NCBI GenBank assembly: GCA_036493475.1
Contig: DASXPS010000187.1
Location: 1 to 48,466, forward strand
DNA length: 48,466 bases
Direction: 5' to 3'
DNA from: Sporichthyaceae bacterium
Lineage (GTDB): Bacteria; Actinomycetota; Actinomycetes; Sporichthyales; Sporichthyaceae
The translations under genes were made by a program, and so were the position numbers. Below the pieces are notes generated by a model. The model saw only the letters and a program-made list of their open reading frames with translations. It was not told the origin of the DNA and made no database searches. This document shows positions 8,276 to 16,325 of the stretch, piece by piece. Every line of letters begins with the position of its first letter. The stretch's first letter is position 1.

Positions 8276-8550
8276 CCGTTCTGGTGCTGATGAAGGGCAC
8301 CGACGCGGACGCCACGATCGACGCGTTGGTCTGCTCCGGGCAGCAGGTCGAGGTCGATGACGAGGGTCCCTACTGGAAGCTGCGGTCGGCCGGGGACATC
8401 GTCGTGGACATGAAGGCGGTCGAGGAGGAACTCGGCCGGCCGATCACGGTCGCCACCTGGTTGGTCAGCCTGAGCACCTACGTCGGGTTCGTGGACAAGA
8501 GCGACACCCAGTTTGCGGTGCGGCACAACATCACGCCTCCAGGAGCGTGA
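8272..8550 (+). CDS. Monooxygenase coupling/effector protein (MmoB/DmpM family)
   Basis: This 92-residue cofactor-less protein (VLVLMKGTDADATIDALV, then VEVDDEGPYWKLRSAGDIVVDM and ELGRPITVATWLVSLSTYVG) fits the MmoB/DmpM effector family, which binds the hydroxylase and gates substrate and O2 access. The start overlaps the small-subunit stop by four bases. Its last 20 bases overlap the convergent PEP-utilising gene. It is the last gene of the four-gene monooxygenase operon; no GroEL-like chaperonin gene follows, unlike several propane monooxygenase clusters. Confidence 0.9.
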   Translation: MTVLVLMKGTDADATIDALVCSGQQVEVDDEGPYWKLRSAGDIVVDMKAVEEELGRPITVATWLVSLSTYVGFVDKSDTQFAVRHNITPPGA

Positions 8551-10270
8551 CGGTGCCGGTGGTGCCGTCGACCTCAACCAGGGCGCCGTCGGGGATCCGC
8601 AGGGTGGCGTCGATGGCGGAGACCACGCACGGGATGCCGAGTTCGCGGCTGACGATCGCGGCGTGGGAGAACGCGGCGCCGACGTTGACCACGACCGCGG
8701 CCGCGGCGGCGAACAGCGGTGTCCAGGACGGGTCGGTGATCGGGGCGACCAGCACGTCACCGGGCTCCAGGTCCTCGGCCTCGTCGGGGTTGAGCACGAT
8801 CCGCGCCCGGCCGCGGGCAACGCCGGGGCAACCCGGCACCCCGGCCAGCGAGGCACCCGTGGCGAGCAGCTCCGCGGTGTGCGCGTCGCGGCGCTCCCAG
8901 GCGGTGTACTCGGCGGGCTGGCCGGCCACGACGAACGGCGGGATGTAGTCGAACAGCTCCAGGTAGACGCGTTCGCGCTCGGTCAGCGTGTCCGCGAAGG
9001 AGGCCGGATTCGCCACGTAGGCAGGCAGTTCGTCGGCGAACAGCATGAACACGCGCTTGGCATCGGGCAGTGCGCCGGCCGCGACACCGCGGCGGCCGAG
9101 TTCGAGCGCGGCCAGCCGAAGTTCGTGGATGAGCATGGCGCTGGAGGTGCGCTGCCGCTCCCGGGCCCGCACCCACAACGCACCGGCGTGCAGGGCGGCC
9201 TCGAACTGCGGCAGCGCCTCGTGGCCGGCCAACGCGGTCCGGATGCCGTTGGCGGCGGCCTCCCGCTCGGCGGCGCGTTGCGCGTTCTTCGCCTCGGGTG
9301 CCTCTTCGTCGGCGACCAACCGCAGTCGTTCGATCATGGACAGCGGCACCTCGGGTTCGGTGCTCCACGTCTGTGCGCGGATCTCCCACTCGCTCTGCCC
9401 GCGGAAGTCCCACTCGTCGAGGAAGCCGTCCAGGTCGACCCCGAACGCCTTGGCGTCGGGGGAGTTGAGCCCCTGCAGTCGGCCCAGCAGACCGGACACG
9501 CCCGCGTCGAAGGCGGCGGTCAGTTCGGCACTGGCGCGCACCTTGCGGGACAGCGTCCACATCCCGCGCGAGGCACCGGCGGAGTCCACGTCACCGATGC
9601 CGGCCACCAGCGTCAGCGACAGCTCCGGCTTGCCGATCGCCGCGCACACCTGCGCGACCGCGCCCAGGCCCACGCCGGCGGCGAGGCTGGCCACGATGTG
9701 GTTGCAGAAGAAGTGCCGCAGGTCGTCGTTGAACGAGGTGATCCGGGCGGCGAGCTCCGCGTCGGACAGTGACGCCAGGTCCGGGCGGGACCGGCGGATG
9801 TCCAGCACCCGCACCCGGTCCGCGTCGTAGGGCGCGAGGTCGGTGGCGCCGAGCACCGAGCCCATCAGCCACCCGCCGGCCTTCTCCGAGGCGGCCTCGT
9901 TCTCGTCGAAGTCGCGCTTCTCGGATTCGTAGGACGGGATCCCCGGCAGGTCACCGAAGTACTGCAGGTCCACCGCCTCCGGGGTGAAGCCGGGCACCCG
10001 CACCCCGAACAGCCGCATCAGCGACATGTTGATGTAGATGTAGCTGCCGAACACGGCGATGGGGTTGTGCGCCACCGCGCCGTCGTAGAGGTCGTGGTCC
10101 CACGCGCCGGTGGCCACATAGGCGTCGCGCCAACCCGCCTCGAGGTTGGCGAAGAAACCGGTGGATGCGTTCAGCGGGGTGACCGGGTCGGGGAAGATCT
10201 CGCCCACGTTGGCCCGCGAGGTGAGCGGGAAGACGGTCGACGCGGTGTCGTTGAGCGGCCAGGTGTGCAC
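8531..10270 (-). CDS. Stand-alone PEP-utilising (phosphohistidine swivelling) protein without ATP-grasp domain
   Basis: This is a 579-residue protein. The C-terminal ~90 residues form a PEP-utilisers mobile domain: GCPGVARGRARIVLNPDEAEDLEPGD..., then FSHAAIVSRELGIP with the phosphorylatable His. The N-terminal ~450 residues resemble the middle region of PEP-synthase/rifampin-phosphotransferase-like proteins, but no ATP-grasp nucleotide-binding domain is present. GTG at 10270 is chosen because GGGAG precedes it and the upstream extension would run into the TetR gene. It may work with an ATP-grasp partner encoded elsewhere, as in phenylphosphate synthase, where the activities are on separate subunits. 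Its substrate is unknown. It is co-directional with the TetR gene upstream (38 bases). Confidence 0.8.
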   Translation of the reverse strand: MHTWPLNDTASTVFPLTSRANVGEIFPDPVTPLNASTGFFANLEAGWRDAYVATGAWDHDLYDGAVAHNPIAVFGSYIYINMSLMRLFGVRVPGFTPEAVDLQYFGDLPGIPSYESEKRDFDENEAASEKAGGWLMGSVLGATDLAPYDADRVRVLDIRRSRPDLASLSDAELAARITSFNDDLRHFFCNHIVASLAAGVGLGAVAQVCAAIGKPELSLTLVAGIGDVDSAGASRGMWTLSRKVRASAELTAAFDAGVSGLLGRLQGLNSPDAKAFGVDLDGFLDEWDFRGQSEWEIRAQTWSTEPEVPLSMIERLRLVADEEAPEAKNAQRAAEREAAANGIRTALAGHEALPQFEAALHAGALWVRARERQRTSSAMLIHELRLAALELGRRGVAAGALPDAKRVFMLFADELPAYVANPASFADTLTERERVYLELFDYIPPFVVAGQPAEYTAWERRDAHTAELLATGASLAGVPGCPGVARGRARIVLNPDEAEDLEPGDVLVAPITDPSWTPLFAAAAAVVVNVGAAFSHAAIVSRELGIPCVVSAIDATLRIPDGALVEVDGTTGTVTLLEA

Positions 10271-10307
10271 TGGGTCTCCCGGGAGAAGAGGCTGGATTGA
10301 TGGAGCG

Positions 10308-10958
10308 TCAGACGGGGGGTAGGGCGCGATGCCAGACGTCGCCGATAACCCGGGCGATGCGTTGGATCTCCTCATCGCGGGGGGCTTTGTCGGGCAGACC
10401 GACCTGCACGTAGGCGACCTGTTCGAGCATGGCGCCGAGCGCCGCGGCGAGTTGCGGGAAGTCGCCGTCGCCGATGCGGCCGGTGGCGTGCAGACGTTCC
10501 AGCCAGCCCTGCGTGCGGGTGACGAAGTTGCCGCGCAGCTGCAGCCACATCTCGTCGAAGCCGTCGCTGCCCACCGCGGCGGCCTCGCGCATCACGCGCA
10601 GGATGTAGCGATGCCGGCTGTAGGTGCGCAGGTACAGCACGGTGTCCGCGGTGAGGGAGTCGGCGTCGGTGTGGTCCTGCAGACCGGAGCGGGCCTCGAG
10701 CAGTGCGTCCAGGCCCGGGCGCAGGGCCTCGAGGAAGATCTCCCGCTTGGACTCGAAGTGCCGGTAGAAGTTGCCCTGGGAAACCCCGGCGCGGGTGACG
10801 ATGTCGGTGATCCGGGTGCGCTCGTAGCCGTACTCGGCGAAGCACGCGGTGCCCGCCTCCACCAGTTGGGCGCGGGTGCGTCGACCGCGGGCATTGCCGA
10901 CCTTGGGCGCCGTTTCGACGTCCGGGGTGTCGGCCGGCGCGAACGCGTCGAACTCCAC
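10308..10958 (-). CDS. TetR-family transcriptional regulator
   Basis: This 216-residue protein has a TetR_N HTH (GRRTRAQLVEAGTACFAEYGY, ITDIVTRAGVSQGNFYRHFESKREIF) after a short disordered leader and an all-helical ligand domain. GTG at 10958 follows CGGAGGTG at a good distance. It probably controls both the downstream PEP-utilising gene and the divergent aldehyde dehydrogenase operon; a TGACGAGTCA inverted repeat sits between the two starts at 10994-11003. The ligand is likely an intermediate of the oxidative pathway encoded around it (inference). Confidence 0.88.
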   Translation of the reverse strand: MEFDAFAPADTPDVETAPKVGNARGRRTRAQLVEAGTACFAEYGYERTRITDIVTRAGVSQGNFYRHFESKREIFLEALRPGLDALLEARSGLQDHTDADSLTADTVLYLRTYSRHRYILRVMREAAAVGSDGFDEMWLQLRGNFVTRTQGWLERLHATGRIGDGDFPQLAAALGAMLEQVAYVQVGLPDKAPRDEEIQRIARVIGDVWHRALPPV

Positions 10959-10993
10959 GCGGGCACACCTCCGGATCGAGTTCAGAATGCGAC

Positions 10994-11003
10994 TGACGAG
11001 TCA
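10994..11003. promoter_or_regulatory. Candidate TetR operator TGACGAGTCA
   Basis: This short inverted repeat (TGAC-GA-GTCA) lies between the divergent TetR (10958) and aldehyde dehydrogenase (11095) starts. Its position in the 136-base divergent gap suits a shared operator; only the symmetry is seen, and binding is inferred. Confidence 0.3.
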
Positions 11004-11094
11004 CACCGTACGCGCTCTCCGGCCCGCTGGGAAGCCTTGTGCTGTGCGTTGAAATGTGATTCGCTCGTCGCAAACAAGTCCAGGGAGGAGGCAC

Positions 11095-12522
11095 GTGTCC
11101 GAGATCGAGGTGGTCAGCCCGATCGACTCCAGCGTGGTCGCCATCCTCGTCGAGACCGCGCCCGCCGACGTGCAGCGTGTGGTCCACGCGGCGCGGGCCG
11201 CCAGACCGGCGTGGGCGCGTGTCCCGGTCGAGGAGCGGGCCGCGGTATTGGACCGCTGGGCCGACGCGGTGCTCGCCGCCGGCGATGAGATCGCCGCCGC
11301 GGTCACCCGGGAGATGGGCATGCCGATGGCGTTGGCCCGGGCGACCCAGGTGGACCTGGTCGCCACCGTGCTGCGCAGCACCGCCGCCATCGCGCGCGGG
11401 TTCGCCTGGACGCAGAAGCACGACGGGTTCGAGGTGCACCACGTGCCCGCCGGGGTGGTCGCCGCGATCACGCCGTGGAACATGCCCGTCTACCAGTGCG
11501 CCACCAAGCTGGCTCCGGCGCTGGTGGCCGGCTGCGCGGTGGTGCTCAAGCCCAGCGAACTCGCGCCCACCGCTGCGACGCGCTTCGTGGAGTTGGGTCT
11601 GCAGGCCGGTGTCCCCGCCGGGGTGCTCGGCCTGGTGCATGGTTACGGCCCGACCGCCGGGGAAACCCTGGTCACCGCGGACGGCGTGGACGTGGTCTCG
11701 TTCACCGGCTCCGGCGCGGCCGGTGCGCGGGTCGGATCCCTTGCCGCAGCGGCCATTCGTCGGGTCGCGCTGGAACTCGGTGGCAAGTCGGCGAGCATCG
11801 TGCTCGACGACGCCGACCTCGACGACGTGCTGCCGCGCGCGGTGCGCGCGGCGTTCCTCAACACCGGCCAGGCCTGCAACGCCCCGACCCGGCTGCTCTA
11901 CCCGCGCGCCGAACAGGCCCGGGTGGAGGCCGCCGCGGTGGCCACCCTCGCCGACCTTCGCATCGGCGACCCGACGCTGGACGGCACCGACCTGGGGCCG
12001 CTGGTCAGCGTCCGCCAACATGAGCGGGTCGCCGGCTTCATCGGTCGCGCGCTGGCCGACGGCGCCCGCGTCGTCGCCGGCGCCGCGCCAACCCCGCCGG
12101 GCGTCCGCTCCACCGTGAGCTATAGCTCACGCTCCGGCGGACACCCGGCGGATGGGTTTGTGCTGCCGCCGCCGTACATCGCCCCGGTGGTGCTCGGCGA
12201 CGTCGCCCGGCACGCGGAGATCGCCCGCGAGGAGGTCTTCGGCCCGGTGCTGGTGCTGCTGCCCTACGACGACGACGCGGACGCGATCGCCGTGGCCAAC
12301 GACACCGACTACGGTCTGTCCGCCGAGGTATGGGGGTCGGATCCGGCGCGTATTGCCGCGGTGGCCAGCGAACTGAGGGTGGGTCAGGTCAAGGTGAACG
12401 GCGTGCGCACCCGCAGCCGGGCCGGGGCACCGTTCGGCGGCTTCGGCCGCTCCGGGGTGGGCCGCGAGCTCGGCGAGTGGGGCCTGCTGGAGTTCTGTGA
12501 GGTCCGGGCGGTGCTGGCATGA
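11095..12522 (+). CDS. Aldehyde dehydrogenase (NAD(P)-dependent, with an in-frame palindromic insert)
   Basis: This 475-residue aldehyde dehydrogenase shows ITPWNMPVYQ, KPSELAP, FTGSGAAG, the general-base ELGGKS, catalytic Cys in NTGQACNAP, EEVFGPVL and a C-terminal FGGFGRSGVGRE. GTG at 11095 follows a strong GGAGGAGG. It would oxidise aldehydes made by the neighbouring oxygenases or alcohol dehydrogenases. Oddly, between GARVVAGAAP and GFVLPPPYIAP it carries about 15 extra residues encoded by a palindrome (12100-12145), in a loop that is usually short. It is the first gene of an ALDH-SDR-P450-DUF7064 operon and overlaps the SDR start by four bases. Confidence 0.92.
   Translation: MSEIEVVSPIDSSVVAILVETAPADVQRVVHAARAARPAWARVPVEERAAVLDRWADAVLAAGDEIAAAVTREMGMPMALARATQVDLVATVLRSTAAIARGFAWTQKHDGFEVHHVPAGVVAAITPWNMPVYQCATKLAPALVAGCAVVLKPSELAPTAATRFVELGLQAGVPAGVLGLVHGYGPTAGETLVTADGVDVVSFTGSGAAGARVGSLAAAAIRRVALELGGKSASIVLDDADLDDVLPRAVRAAFLNTGQACNAPTRLLYPRAEQARVEAAAVATLADLRIGDPTLDGTDLGPLVSVRQHERVAGFIGRALADGARVVAGAAPTPPGVRSTVSYSSRSGGHPADGFVLPPPYIAPVVLGDVARHAEIAREEVFGPVLVLLPYDDDADAIAVANDTDYGLSAEVWGSDPARIAAVASELRVGQVKVNGVRTRSRAGAPFGGFGRSGVGRELGEWGLLEFCEVRAVLA
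12100..12145. repeat. Composite palindromic element inside the aldehyde dehydrogenase gene (copy 1)
   Basis: A perfect 16-bp palindrome GTGAGCTATAGCTCAC (12115-12130) is flanked symmetrically by GGCGTCCGC (12100-12108) and GCGGACACC (12137-12145), which pair at 8 of 9 positions. It keeps the reading frame. A second element of the same architecture is at 32471-32515. Confidence 0.6.
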
Positions 12523-13280
12523 GGATTCTGGTCACCGGGGCGGCCTCCGGCATCGGCCGAGCGCTGGCCGAGCAACTGTTGGCCGTCGGCCATCAGGTGG
12601 TCGGTGTCGATCGCGACGTCGCGGGCATCCCGGCCGGCGCCGTCCCGTTCCGCGTCGACCTCACCGACCCCGCGCAGATCGCCACCCTGGGCGAGCAGGC
12701 CGCGGACCTGGACGGTCTGGCCAACGTGGCCGGTGTCCCCGGCACCGCGCCGGCGGAGACCGTGTTGCGGGTGAACTTCCTCGGCACCCGGCGGCTCACC
12801 GAAGCGGTGCTGCCCCGGCTGCGGCCGGGGGCGGCGGTGGTCAACGTCGCCTCGTTGGCCGGTCGCCGTCCGGTGTGTGACGACGAGGTCGCGTGGCGGC
12901 TGCAGGCCGCCGCGGACGAGGAGATTCTCCGCTACGCCAAGGCGGAGGGCCTCGGCGGCAGCGACGCCTACGACCTGTCCAAGAAGCTGCTGGTGTCCTG
13001 GAGCGTGGCCACCGCGGCCGCGCAGTTGTCCCGCGGCGTGCGGGTGAACGCGGTCAGTCCCGGCCCGATCGAGACCCCGATCATCGAGGACTTCCGCACA
13101 TCGATGGGGGCGAGCGTGGACGGCGCCGCGTCGGTGGTCGGCCGGCACGGCCGGCCCGACGAGGTCGCCGCGGCGGCCGCGTTCCTGCTTTCCCCGACGG
13201 CGTCCTGGGTGAACGGCGTCGACCTCGAACTCGACGGCGGACTGCTCGCCGCCCGTGCTGTTGCTGTCAGAGAGGATTGA
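12519..13280 (+). CDS. Short-chain dehydrogenase/reductase (coniferyl-alcohol-dehydrogenase-like)
   Basis: This 253-residue classical SDR has a Rossmann start ILVTGAASGIGRALAE, the NVAG motif (LANVAGVPG), NVASLAG with the catalytic Ser region, YDLSKK with the Tyr/Lys pair and SPGPIETP. An unusual insert of about 25 residues lies between the Ser strand and the Tyr-x3-Lys (VCDDEVAWRLQAAADEEILRYAK), a feature of the coniferyl-alcohol-dehydrogenase-like 3-alpha-HSD group. It would interconvert alcohols and ketones or aldehydes with NAD(P). The ATG overlaps the aldehyde dehydrogenase stop by four bases, and the P450 starts three bases after its stop. Confidence 0.9.
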   Translation: MRILVTGAASGIGRALAEQLLAVGHQVVGVDRDVAGIPAGAVPFRVDLTDPAQIATLGEQAADLDGLANVAGVPGTAPAETVLRVNFLGTRRLTEAVLPRLRPGAAVVNVASLAGRRPVCDDEVAWRLQAAADEEILRYAKAEGLGGSDAYDLSKKLLVSWSVATAAAQLSRGVRVNAVSPGPIETPIIEDFRTSMGASVDGAASVVGRHGRPDEVAAAAAFLLSPTASWVNGVDLELDGGLLAARAVAVRED

Positions 13281-13283
13281 GCT

Positions 13284-14477
13284 GTGCGCCCCGACCAGAT
13301 CGACCTGATGGACCTCGACCCGTTCGTGCGGGCCACCGACGGCGACCTGTTCCGCGTGCTGCGCGATGAGGACCCGTGCCACTGGAACGACGAACCCGAC
13401 GGCGGCGAGGGGTTCTGGTCGCTGACCCGCTACGACGACGTCAAGGCCGCGGGTTCGGACTGGGAAACCTTCTCCAGCGCCGGCGGTACCCAGATCCAGT
13501 CCCGTCGTGCGGAGGGCCACGGCAAGCCGTCCATCCACAACATGGACGCCCCGCGGCATCGCGACATGCGCGCGCTGGTGACCGCGGAGTTCACCCGGGA
13601 GCGCATGCTCCGGCTGGAACCGCGCATCCGTGACCTGGTCAGCCGCCACCTCGACGGCCTCGTCGCGCTGGGCGAGGCGGACCTGGTGGCCTCGGCGACC
13701 GCCCGCGTCCCGCTGCTGGTGCTCGGCGCGTTGCTCGGGGTGGATCCGGACCACACGTCGCAGTTCATCGCGTGGACCAATGTGATCTCGGGTCAGACCG
13801 ACCCGGACTTCGTTGCCGACCCGTGGGTGATGGCCCGGACCCGGACCGAGATCTACGACTATTTCCACGAGGTCACCGCGCAACGCCGGGCCGAGCCCAC
13901 CGATGACCTGATCAGCCTGCTCACCCGGGCCGACGTCGACGGGGTCCCGCTGGACCAGGAAGAGCTCGACGCCTACTACCTGCTCATGCTGGTGGCGGGC
14001 AACGAGACCACCCGAAACCTGATGACCGGCACCGTGCTGCTGCTGCACGAGAACCCCGAGGAATGGGCGCGGCTGACGGAGGGTCAGGTCAAGCCGAAGG
14101 TCGCCGTGGAGGAATTGGTCCGGGTGATCTCGCCGATCGTGTGCATGCGCCGCACCACCACCCGGGACGTGGAACTGCACGGGCGGGACATTCAGGCCGG
14201 GCAGAAGGTCGTGCTCTGGTTCAACTCGGCCAACCGCGACGAGCGGGTGTTCGCCGACCCGGACCGGCTCATCCTGGACCGCAGCCCGAACAAACACCTC
14301 GCCTTCGGCTGGGGTCCACACTTCTGCCTGGGCACCCACCTGGCAAAGCTGGAGGGCGAGATTCTGCTGGAGGAACTGATCAAACGGGACCTCTCGCTGG
14401 GCGTGACCGGCCCGGTGGAACGGCTGCGCTCCAACTTTTTCCGCGGCATCAAGAAGCTCCCGGTGAAGGTGGCCTGA
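13284..14477 (+). CDS. Cytochrome P450 monooxygenase
   Basis: This 397-residue bacterial class I P450 shows the I-helix AGNETTRN, the K-helix ELVRVISP (E..R), the heme-binding loop FGWGPHFCLGTHLA with the Cys thiolate ligand, and MDAPRHRDMRALV in the C-helix region. It hydroxylates an organic substrate and needs separate ferredoxin and ferredoxin reductase, which are not encoded next to it. The start at 13284 (GTG) is 3 bases after the SDR stop, with AGAGGATTGA upstream. The stop overlaps the next start (TGATG). The pattern resembles CYP125/142/124-type proteins acting on steroid or terpenoid chains, but the subfamily cannot be fixed here. Confidence 0.93.
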   Translation: MRPDQIDLMDLDPFVRATDGDLFRVLRDEDPCHWNDEPDGGEGFWSLTRYDDVKAAGSDWETFSSAGGTQIQSRRAEGHGKPSIHNMDAPRHRDMRALVTAEFTRERMLRLEPRIRDLVSRHLDGLVALGEADLVASATARVPLLVLGALLGVDPDHTSQFIAWTNVISGQTDPDFVADPWVMARTRTEIYDYFHEVTAQRRAEPTDDLISLLTRADVDGVPLDQEELDAYYLLMLVAGNETTRNLMTGTVLLLHENPEEWARLTEGQVKPKVAVEELVRVISPIVCMRRTTTRDVELHGRDIQAGQKVVLWFNSANRDERVFADPDRLILDRSPNKHLAFGWGPHFCLGTHLAKLEGEILLEELIKRDLSLGVTGPVERLRSNFFRGIKKLPVKVA

Positions 14478-15535
14478 TGCTCACCGGCGCTGACGAGTGG
14501 TTCGTCCACCAGACCCCGGAACCGGCCGCGGTCTCCGGCACCGACCGCAACTTCTACGACCGTGCCTACTTCGGGGCATTCACCGCCGACGGGATCGCCG
14601 TCACCGCCGCGTTCGGCATCTACCCGAACATCGGTGTGGCCGATGCGCATCTGTCGGTCACCTTGGCGGGCAGGCAGCACTGTCTGCACGTCTCGCAGGT
14701 GCTCGGTGACCGCACCGCCATGGCGATCGGCCCGGTGCGGATTGAGGTCTGTGAGCCGCTGCACGAGCTCCGGCTGGTCGTCGAGGATGCCGAACTGTCC
14801 TGCGACCTGACCTTTACGGGGCGTCACTTCCCGATCGAGGAACCGCGGTTCATCCAGCGCATCGGCACCCGCTCGTTCATGGACTACACCCGCCTTTCCC
14901 AGGCCTGCGAGGTCAGCGGGACGGTGCAGGTCGCCGGTGCCGCGTACCGGTTGGACGCCGTGGACGGCCTGCGCGACCGGTCCTGGGGCATCCGCCCGGT
15001 GGGTGAGCGCGACCCGCAGCCGCAGCAGCCCCCGGTCGAGCCGCAGTTCTTCTGGCTGTGGACGCCGGTGCACCTGCCCAACCGCACGCTGTGGTGGCAC
15101 GTGAACGCCGACGAGCACGGCCGGGCCTGGAACACGCGGCTGACCGTGTGCCCGCACGGGTCGGTTCCGGACAAGCACGTGCACGGCACCGCCACCATGG
15201 CGCTGGAGTTGGCGCCGGGCACCCGATGGGTCACCGCGGGCACGCTGACCGGCCTCACCGAGGACGGCGAGCGGCTGCGGCTGCGCTTCCGTCCGCACGC
15301 GCATCTGGAGATGCAGGGCATCGGATATCGACACCCGCAGTGGGCGCACGGCCTGGCGCAGGGGCAGTTCCGGCTGAGCCATGAGGTGCTCGACCTCGCC
15401 GCGGCGGACCCGGCGCTGCCGAATCAGTGGCACCGTCAGTTGCTGTGCGACGTCGAGGTGAACGGCGAGTCGGCGCCCGCCCGCGGCCTGCTGGAGCACC
15501 TGATCATCGGGCGCTACCACCCGTTGGGACTCTGA
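14477..15535 (+). CDS. DUF7064/hydroxyneurosporene-synthase-like beta-rich protein
   Basis: This 352-residue protein has many short beta strands and conserved aromatic stretches (NFYDRAYFGAFTADG, GLRDRSWGIRPV, FFWLWTPVHLPNRTLWWHVN). The two-lobed lipocalin-like layout recalls CrtC/AttH-type and DUF7064/7065 proteins that occur in actinobacterial steroid and terpene gene clusters. Its ATG shares a base with the P450 stop, so it is in the same operon. A role in handling a hydrophobic substrate is inferred from the fold and context only; no catalytic residues are obvious. Confidence 0.65.
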   Translation: MLTGADEWFVHQTPEPAAVSGTDRNFYDRAYFGAFTADGIAVTAAFGIYPNIGVADAHLSVTLAGRQHCLHVSQVLGDRTAMAIGPVRIEVCEPLHELRLVVEDAELSCDLTFTGRHFPIEEPRFIQRIGTRSFMDYTRLSQACEVSGTVQVAGAAYRLDAVDGLRDRSWGIRPVGERDPQPQQPPVEPQFFWLWTPVHLPNRTLWWHVNADEHGRAWNTRLTVCPHGSVPDKHVHGTATMALELAPGTRWVTAGTLTGLTEDGERLRLRFRPHAHLEMQGIGYRHPQWAHGLAQGQFRLSHEVLDLAAADPALPNQWHRQLLCDVEVNGESAPARGLLEHLIIGRYHPLGL

Positions 15536-15565
15536 CCACCCTCGCCCCAAAACGCCGCCCCTTAG

Positions 15566-15629
15566 CCCCGAAAGCGCAGAAGCGCGCGTAAATCCGCGTT
15601 GTTTTGCGCTCCGTTCTGCGCTTTCGGGG
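15566..15629. repeat. Intergenic hairpin repeat, copy 1
   Basis: Perfect 16-bp terminal arms (CCCCGAAAGCGCAGAA at 15566-15581, its complement at 15614-15629) enclose a partly paired centre containing GCGCGCGTAAA and TTTTGCGC. It lies 30 bases after the DUF7064-like gene and ahead of a TetR gene. It shares arms and the GTAAA/TTTT centre with elements at 31291-31352 and 46211-46270. It could act as a terminator, but the conserved sequence, not just structure, argues for a repeat family. Confidence 0.7.
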
Positions 15630-15686
15630 GGGTAACGGGGTGCGGAAGTGCTTGTGGGCGCCGAGTGTCGATGTTACAAATCTCGT

Positions 15687-16325
15687 ATGGTTGTTTCATT
15701 GGTGGCGCGGGCGATCGGGGAGCGCACCGGTGGCGAGGCCGTCGAGGACCGCACCACCGACCGCATCATCGACGCCGCGTTGCGCCAGTTCGAGTTGTTC
15801 GGCGTGGCCCGGTCCACCGTCGAGCAGATCACCAAGCGTTCCGGGTTGTCCCGGGTCACCCTCTATCGGCGATTCCCCGGTAAGCAGTACCTGGTCGAAG
15901 CCGTGGTGCTGCGCGAGGTGCGCTCGTTCCTGGACCGCCTCGACGAGCGCCTGGACCAACTGAGCACGCCCGAGGAGAAGATCGCCGAGGGGTTCGTGTT
16001 CACCCTCGACGCCATTCGCAGCCACGTGCTGCTCGCCCGACTTCTCGACGCCGAACCGGAGTCGGTGTTGCGCTACTTCACCGTCGAGGGCGGGCCGGTC
16101 ATCGCCGCCGCCCGGGACTACCTGGCCGACCGAATCGCCAAGGACAACCCCACCGACCGGCGCAGCAGCGCGGAACTGGCGCTGGCCGCGGAACTGACGG
16201 TACGTCTGGTGATCTCCTTCCTGCTCACTCCGGACTCGGTGGCACGGCTGGAAGAGGCTGACGCCGCACGGGAATTCGCCGGGCGCTACCTGGCGCCCCT
16301 GCTACAGGGAGGTGCCCATGCGTAG
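15687..16325 (+). CDS. TetR-family transcriptional regulator
   Basis: This 212-residue protein has an N-terminal HTH (RIIDAALRQFELFGV, STVEQITKRSGLSRVTLYRRFPGKQYL) and a helical C-terminal ligand domain. ATG 15687 is preferred over an earlier ATG because TACAAA at 15675-15680 ends six bases upstream, so the mRNA could be leaderless. It is followed immediately by an SDR, a diiron protein and a flavin monooxygenase on the same strand, and its stop lies beyond the SDR start, so it is co-transcribed with and probably controls that group. Confidence 0.87.
   Translation: MVVSLVARAIGERTGGEAVEDRTTDRIIDAALRQFELFGVARSTVEQITKRSGLSRVTLYRRFPGKQYLVEAVVLREVRSFLDRLDERLDQLSTPEEKIAEGFVFTLDAIRSHVLLARLLDAEPESVLRYFTVEGGPVIAAARDYLADRIAKDNPTDRRSSAELALAAELTVRLVISFLLTPDSVARLEEADAAREFAGRYLAPLLQGGAHA

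Noticed and set aside
12384-14339. 650-codon minus-strand frame opposite the SDR and P450 genes
   Set aside because: The product is rich in His/Gly/Arg/Val without any family signature, while the plus strand has unmistakable SDR and P450 motifs.
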